Notes under the pieces: model-generated
The model's input: only the letters and a program-made list of their open reading frames with translations
Database searches by the model: none
Told to the model about the DNA's origin: nothing
Program-made: the position numbers and the translations under genes
In this document: in pieces, positions 4,226 to 7,756 of the stretch
How positions within the stretch are numbered: the stretch's first letter is position 1
Layout: every line of letters begins with the position of its first letter
Assembly (NCBI GenBank): GCA_003022905.1
Contig: PXSE01000069.1
Span: forward strand, 1 to 7,756
From: Halobacteriales archaeon QS_9_68_42
Lineage (GTDB): Archaea; Halobacteriota; Halobacteria; Halobacteriales; Haloarculaceae
Length of the DNA stretch: 7,756 nucleotides
Direction: 5' to 3'

Positions 4226-5704
4226 CTACAGTAGCGCGCTGGCGGCGTCGAAGGCCGCGCCGTCGAAGACGGCCAGCCCCGGCAACAGGAGTACCGTCAC
4301 GATGGCCGCAACGACGACGGCGGCGTACAGCGCGCTCGGGTAGCCCTCTATCTCGCGGGTCTCGTCGGGCTCCTCTATCCACATGGCCTTGACGACCCGG
4401 CTGTAGTAGAAGAGGCTCAGGGCGCTGTTGACCGCCAGCACCGCGCCGAGCCACCAGACGCCGGCGCCGACCGCGCCGACGATGAGGAAGTACTTCGAGA
4501 AGAAGCCGCCGCCGACCGGCAACCCCGCCAGCGAGAACATGAAGACGGTCATGGCGACGCAGGCCAGCGGCGCCTCCCTCGCGAGCCCGTTGTAGTCCTC
4601 GAAGGTCCGGCCGAGCTCCCAGTGTTCGCCCAGCGCGATGAACAGGAACGCACCGGTGTTCATGAACCCGTAGACCAGCAGGTGGAGCATGCTGGCGCCC
4701 AGCACCGTCGAGTCGGCGCCGGTGCCCGTCAGCGCCGCCAGCCCGATGAGGACGTAGCCGGCGTGGCCGACCGAGGAATACGCCAGCATTCGCTTGACGT
4801 TCTCCTGGGTGGCGGCCGCGAAGTTGCCGACCGTCATCGTGACGACGGCGAGGACGCTGAACGCCAGCACCCAGTCGACGGTCCCGGCGACGTCCTGGAG
4901 CGGGAAGGCGACGGTGAACACGCGGAACGCGACGACGAAGCCGGCGGCCTTCGAGGCCGACGAGAGGAACGCCGACACCGGAGCGGGGGCGCCCTCGTAG
5001 GCGTCCGGCGCCCAGAAGTGGAACGGGACGGCGGCGGTCTTGAACGCGAAGCCACCGACCATCATCAGCACGCCGACGCCGAGGACGCCGGGGTACGTCG
5101 CCGCGGCCTCGCCGGCGGCGGCGGCAACGTCCGCGAACAGCAGGCTCCCGGTGGCGGCGTACACCAGCGAAATGCCGTACACCAGGATGCTCGAGGACAG
5201 CGCGCCGACGAGAAAGTACTTCAGGCCGGCCTCGACGGAGCCACGGTTGGTCTTGAGGTACGCCACTAGGGCGTACGACGGCAGGCTGGACAGCTCCAGC
5301 GAGACGAACACGACCGCGAGGCTGTTGGCCGACGCCATCAGCGACATCCCGGTCGCCGCGAGCAGGACGAGCAGGTAGTACTCGGCCTTGAACGGCAGGT
5401 CCTCGATGTAATCCAGCGAGGCCAGCGACACAAGCGACGTCACGCTGCCGAAGATGAACGTAAAGATGAGGCTCATGCCGTCGACGACCAGCTGGCCGCC
5501 GAACAGCTCGACGGCGGGGTCGGCCGCGCCCGATAGCAGGAGCACGCCGGAGGCGACGGCGGCAACCAGCCCGGCGGCCGTCGACACCGCCGACAGCAGC
5601 AGTCCGTTCGTGCTGTCGGGGTCGACGGCGTCGACGACGAACAGCGCCATTGCGCCGACGACGAACGCGCCGGCCGGCGCCAGCGCCAGCCAGTGCTCGC
5701 TCAC
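4226..5704 (-). CDS. nuoN: NADH-quinone oxidoreductase (complex I) subunit N
   Basis: A complete integral membrane protein of 492 residues, normal for NuoN, with about 14 hydrophobic segments. It is one of the three antiporter-like proton-translocating subunits of complex I. Visible key residues are Glu137 in VSLELSSLPSYALVAYLK (TM5), Lys222 in GGFAFKTAAVPFHFWAPDAY (the broken-helix TM7 region), Lys252 in SSASKAAGF (TM8), Lys304 in ENVKRMLAYSSVGHAGY, and Lys404 in GGGFFSKYFLIVG (TM12). The last corresponds to the lysine that distinguishes NuoN from the glutamate of NuoM. The start is a GTG at 5704, whose first four bases overlap the nuoM stop (GTGA), so translation is probably coupled. It is the last gene of the nuo operon here; the MITE begins 24 bp after the TAG. 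Haloarchaeal complex I generally lacks NuoEFG, so the electron donor is not known from this context. Confidence 0.95.
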   Translation of the reverse strand: MSEHWLALAPAGAFVVGAMALFVVDAVDPDSTNGLLLSAVSTAAGLVAAVASGVLLLSGAADPAVELFGGQLVVDGMSLIFTFIFGSVTSLVSLASLDYIEDLPFKAEYYLLVLLAATGMSLMASANSLAVVFVSLELSSLPSYALVAYLKTNRGSVEAGLKYFLVGALSSSILVYGISLVYAATGSLLFADVAAAAGEAAATYPGVLGVGVLMMVGGFAFKTAAVPFHFWAPDAYEGAPAPVSAFLSSASKAAGFVVAFRVFTVAFPLQDVAGTVDWVLAFSVLAVVTMTVGNFAAATQENVKRMLAYSSVGHAGYVLIGLAALTGTGADSTVLGASMLHLLVYGFMNTGAFLFIALGEHWELGRTFEDYNGLAREAPLACVAMTVFMFSLAGLPVGGGFFSKYFLIVGAVGAGVWWLGAVLAVNSALSLFYYSRVVKAMWIEEPDETREIEGYPSALYAAVVVAAIVTVLLLPGLAVFDGAAFDAASALL

Positions 5705-7245
5705 TGGAACCCACCTCCGACCTCGATGACGTCGGTTGTGGCGTCACGTATCATCTCGAAGAACAGCTCCGGGACGGTCCCCAGCAGGATGATGAGAAGC
5801 ACAAGCGTCACGATGGGGACCACGTCGTGGACGGGCGCCCGGCCGATTTCGTAGTCGGTCTCCAGCCGGAAGGAACCGAACAGCGACCGCTGCATGGCCC
5901 ACAGCAGGTAGCCGGCGACGATGACGATGCCGAACATCGCAAGCGCCGTGAACAGCGGCGCCGCGGGCAGCACCGTCGACTGGAAGGCGCCGAGGAAGAT
6001 GAACAGCTCGGCGGCGAAGCCGGCCATCAGCGGCAGGCCCATGTAGGCGAAGGCGCCGGCGACGAACACGCCGGCGGTGACGGGCATCCGGTCGGCCATG
6101 CCGGACATGTCGCCCACCATTCGGGTGTGGGTGGCGTTGTAGAAGACGCCGACCGTCATGAACAGCAGCCCGGAGATGAGGCCGTGGGCGACCATCTGGA
6201 ACGTCGCGCCGCCGACGCCGTAGAGGGTGTAGGCGACGAGCCCGAGGATGACGTAGCCCATCGACGACACCGACGAGTAGGCGACGACCCGCTTGAGGTC
6301 CGACTGCGCCAGCGCCAGGAGCGCGCCGTAGATGATAGAGAGGACGGCGACGACGGCGATGGGGACCGCGAGCGTGGCGGCCTGCTCGGGCAGCATCGTG
6401 AAGTTGAACCGGAGCAGGGCGTAGGTCCCCATCTTCAGGAGGACGCCCGCCAGCATCACCGACGCCGGGGTCGGCGCCTCGACGTGGGCGTCCGGCAGCC
6501 AGGTGTGGAACGGGACGAGGGGCACCTTCGTGGCGAAGCCGACGAACATGGCGACGAACGCTGCGAGCGCCAGCGTGTTCGCGGAGATGGCGCCGCCGGG
6601 GATGGCCAGCGCGCCCAGCTGGCCCGCCCGCAACGCCTGTGCGATCTCGGGTAGGCCCGTCGAGGAGATGGAGTCCCCGAGCCCGAACACCAGCCCGAAG
6701 AAGCCGATGAACATCACCAGCGACGCGATGTTGGTGTACACGAAGAACTTGATGGCGGCGTACTTTCGGCGCGGGCCGCCCCAGACGCCGATGAGGAAGT
6801 ACATCGGGACCAGCACGGCCTCCCAGAAGACGAACCAGAGGAGGAAGTCCAGCGCCGCGAACACGCCGATCAGCGCCGCCTCCATGAACAGCATCAGGCC
6901 GTAGAACTGGCTCTGCCGCTCGTCGACGGGCGTCCACGCGCTCAGAACCGCGAGCATCGTCAGCACCGTCGACAGCACGACAAGCGGCAGCGAGATGCCG
7001 TCCAGCCCCATGTGGTAGTTGACGGTGTAGGGGCCGACCGACAGCCACGCGAAGAACGTCTCGTAGGCGATGTCCCCGCCGAGCAGGGCGTTGCCGCTGC
7101 CGTCGAAGGCGGCGTACATGTACAGCGACCCGCCGACCGGTAGCGCCGAGACTCCGAGCGCGACCTTCTCAGCGTAGCGATCGGGGACGAAGGTGACGAC
7201 CGCCGACCCGACCAGACAGGCCAGGATGAGGGCCTCGACGAGCAT
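5701..7245 (-). CDS. nuoM: NADH-quinone oxidoreductase (complex I) subunit M
   Basis: A complete membrane protein of 514 residues, typical of NuoM, with about 14 transmembrane segments. It is an antiporter-like proton channel of complex I. Proton-path residues are visible: Glu142 in FVFWEAVLVPMYFLIG (TM5), Lys240 in GFATKVPLVPFHTWLPDAH (TM7), Lys271 in GVLLKMGTYALLRF (TM8), Lys318 in SDLKRVVAYSSVSSMGY, and Glu413 in MAGFAAELFIFLGAF (TM12), the glutamate typical of NuoM. The ATG at 7245 directly abuts the nuoL TAA with no spacer, and the TGA overlaps the nuoN GTG by 4 bp. L, M and N are therefore one tightly coupled unit. The frame is intact and nothing appears to be missing. Confidence 0.96.
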   Translation of the reverse strand: MLVEALILACLVGSAVVTFVPDRYAEKVALGVSALPVGGSLYMYAAFDGSGNALLGGDIAYETFFAWLSVGPYTVNYHMGLDGISLPLVVLSTVLTMLAVLSAWTPVDERQSQFYGLMLFMEAALIGVFAALDFLLWFVFWEAVLVPMYFLIGVWGGPRRKYAAIKFFVYTNIASLVMFIGFFGLVFGLGDSISSTGLPEIAQALRAGQLGALAIPGGAISANTLALAAFVAMFVGFATKVPLVPFHTWLPDAHVEAPTPASVMLAGVLLKMGTYALLRFNFTMLPEQAATLAVPIAVVAVLSIIYGALLALAQSDLKRVVAYSSVSSMGYVILGLVAYTLYGVGGATFQMVAHGLISGLLFMTVGVFYNATHTRMVGDMSGMADRMPVTAGVFVAGAFAYMGLPLMAGFAAELFIFLGAFQSTVLPAAPLFTALAMFGIVIVAGYLLWAMQRSLFGSFRLETDYEIGRAPVHDVVPIVTLVLLIILLGTVPELFFEMIRDATTDVIEVGGGFQ

Positions 7246-7756
7246 TTAGAACCACCCCCCCATGACGGCGAATGCCGACAGCAGCGCCAGCACACTGAGT
7301 GCGATGAGCGCCGCGTAGTTGGTGACGATACCCGTCTGGAGCCGACGCAGGCGGTCGCCGGAAAAGAGGCTGACGCTGGAGACAGCGTTGACCGCGCCGT
7401 CGATGACGCCCTGGTCGAAGGTGTCGGCCGCGCGCGCGAGGCGGACCGTCAGCCCCTCGGCGAGCCACACCTGGTACTCGTCCTGGTAGTAGTTGTGCAC
7501 AAGAACGGTCCGGAGACCGCCGAGTTTCTCGGTGTGCCGGACCGGCTCCGGCCCGCGGTACAGCGAGAAGGCGGCGCCGGCGCCCGCCACCGCCAGCCCG
7601 AGACTGAGGCCGGCGCCGACGAGCATCGTCGCCGTCTCGCCGCCGGCGACGTAGCCTGCCGTGTAGCCGGCGAACTCGTGGGTCAACTCCTCGTAGTGGT
7701 GGGCGCTCGTCAGCAGTTCCTCGCTGGCGGGCGCGTCGAGGTAGTCGTGGAGGAAC
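7246..7756 (-). CDS. nuoL: NADH-quinone oxidoreductase (complex I) subunit L, C-terminal part
   Basis: Only the last 170 codons are inside the window; the frame is open to the right edge. It contains a transmembrane helix (about 45 residues in, ATMLVGAGLSLGLAVAGAGA), then NYYQDEYQVWLAEGL, a conserved feature before the C-terminal region of NuoL. Next comes an amphipathic stretch (VIDGAVNAVSSVSLFSGDRL) fitting the lateral helix that clamps NuoM and NuoN, and a final transmembrane helix ending FAVMGGWF. The identification rests on these motifs and on the position directly before nuoM. A TTG at 7686 could be mistaken for a start, but the frame continues upstream with NuoL-like sequence, so it is internal. 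Confidence 0.93.
   Translation of the reverse strand, partial: FLHDYLDAPASEELLTSAHHYEELTHEFAGYTAGYVAGGETATMLVGAGLSLGLAVAGAGAAFSLYRGPEPVRHTEKLGGLRTVLVHNYYQDEYQVWLAEGLTVRLARAADTFDQGVIDGAVNAVSSVSLFSGDRLRRLQTGIVTNYAALIALSVLALLSAFAVMGGWF

Noticed and set aside
5650..6654. A 334-codon open frame on the plus strand opposite nuoM
   Set aside because: It is antisense to a clearly intact NuoM. The predicted protein is a low-complexity mix of Arg, Gly, Asp, His and Glu without motifs, as expected for frames opposite GC-rich haloarchaeal genes.

Overview
The window reads as chromosomal DNA of an extremely halophilic archaeon (class Halobacteria). The evidence is high GC coding sequence, acidic proteins rich in Asp and Glu, start codons preceded at about 27 nt by TATA-like boxes with no Shine-Dalgarno (leaderless genes), and the respiratory gene order nuoL-nuoM-nuoN. 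I cannot name the genus. All recognised genes lie on the minus strand, so transcription runs from high to low coordinates.

From right to left: (i) 7756-4226 is the distal end of a complex I (nuo) operon. It holds the C-terminal part of NuoL, complete NuoM and complete NuoN, with abutting or overlapping stop and start codons. (ii) 4201-4001 is a 201-bp element with perfect 13-bp terminal inverted repeats and no transposase, a candidate MITE. (iii) 3948-2543 is a DHH phosphoesterase gene with an N-terminal Rossmann-like domain. Its reading frame breaks in the C-terminal DHHA1 region at about 2735, and the original C-terminus remains readable in another frame. (iv) 2511-1693 is a two-CBS-domain protein with a ParB/Srx-like DGHHR domain. 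(v) 1692-1493 is an AT-rich spacer with a terminator-like T tract and a promoter. (vi) 1492-887 is a five-helix membrane protein of unknown function. (vii) 795-1 is the N-terminal half of a B12-dependent acyl-CoA mutase large subunit, cut by the window edge. It appears to lack about 70-80 internal residues that normally include the substrate-contacting tyrosine loop.

Functionally, NuoL/M/N are the proton-pumping membrane subunits of complex I. The DHH protein and the CBS-DGHHR protein form a likely two-gene unit, possibly related to nucleotide sensing or turnover. The mutase belongs to acyl-CoA carbon rearrangement, and its active-site residues look more like isobutyryl- or 2-hydroxyisobutyryl-CoA mutases than true methylmalonyl-CoA mutase.

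I see no defence system, CRISPR array, tRNA or rRNA. The most unusual features are the two genes that look internally deleted (mutase, DHH protein) and the small transposon-like element beside the DHH promoter. Whether the two lesions are real gene decay or assembly errors cannot be settled from the sequence alone.
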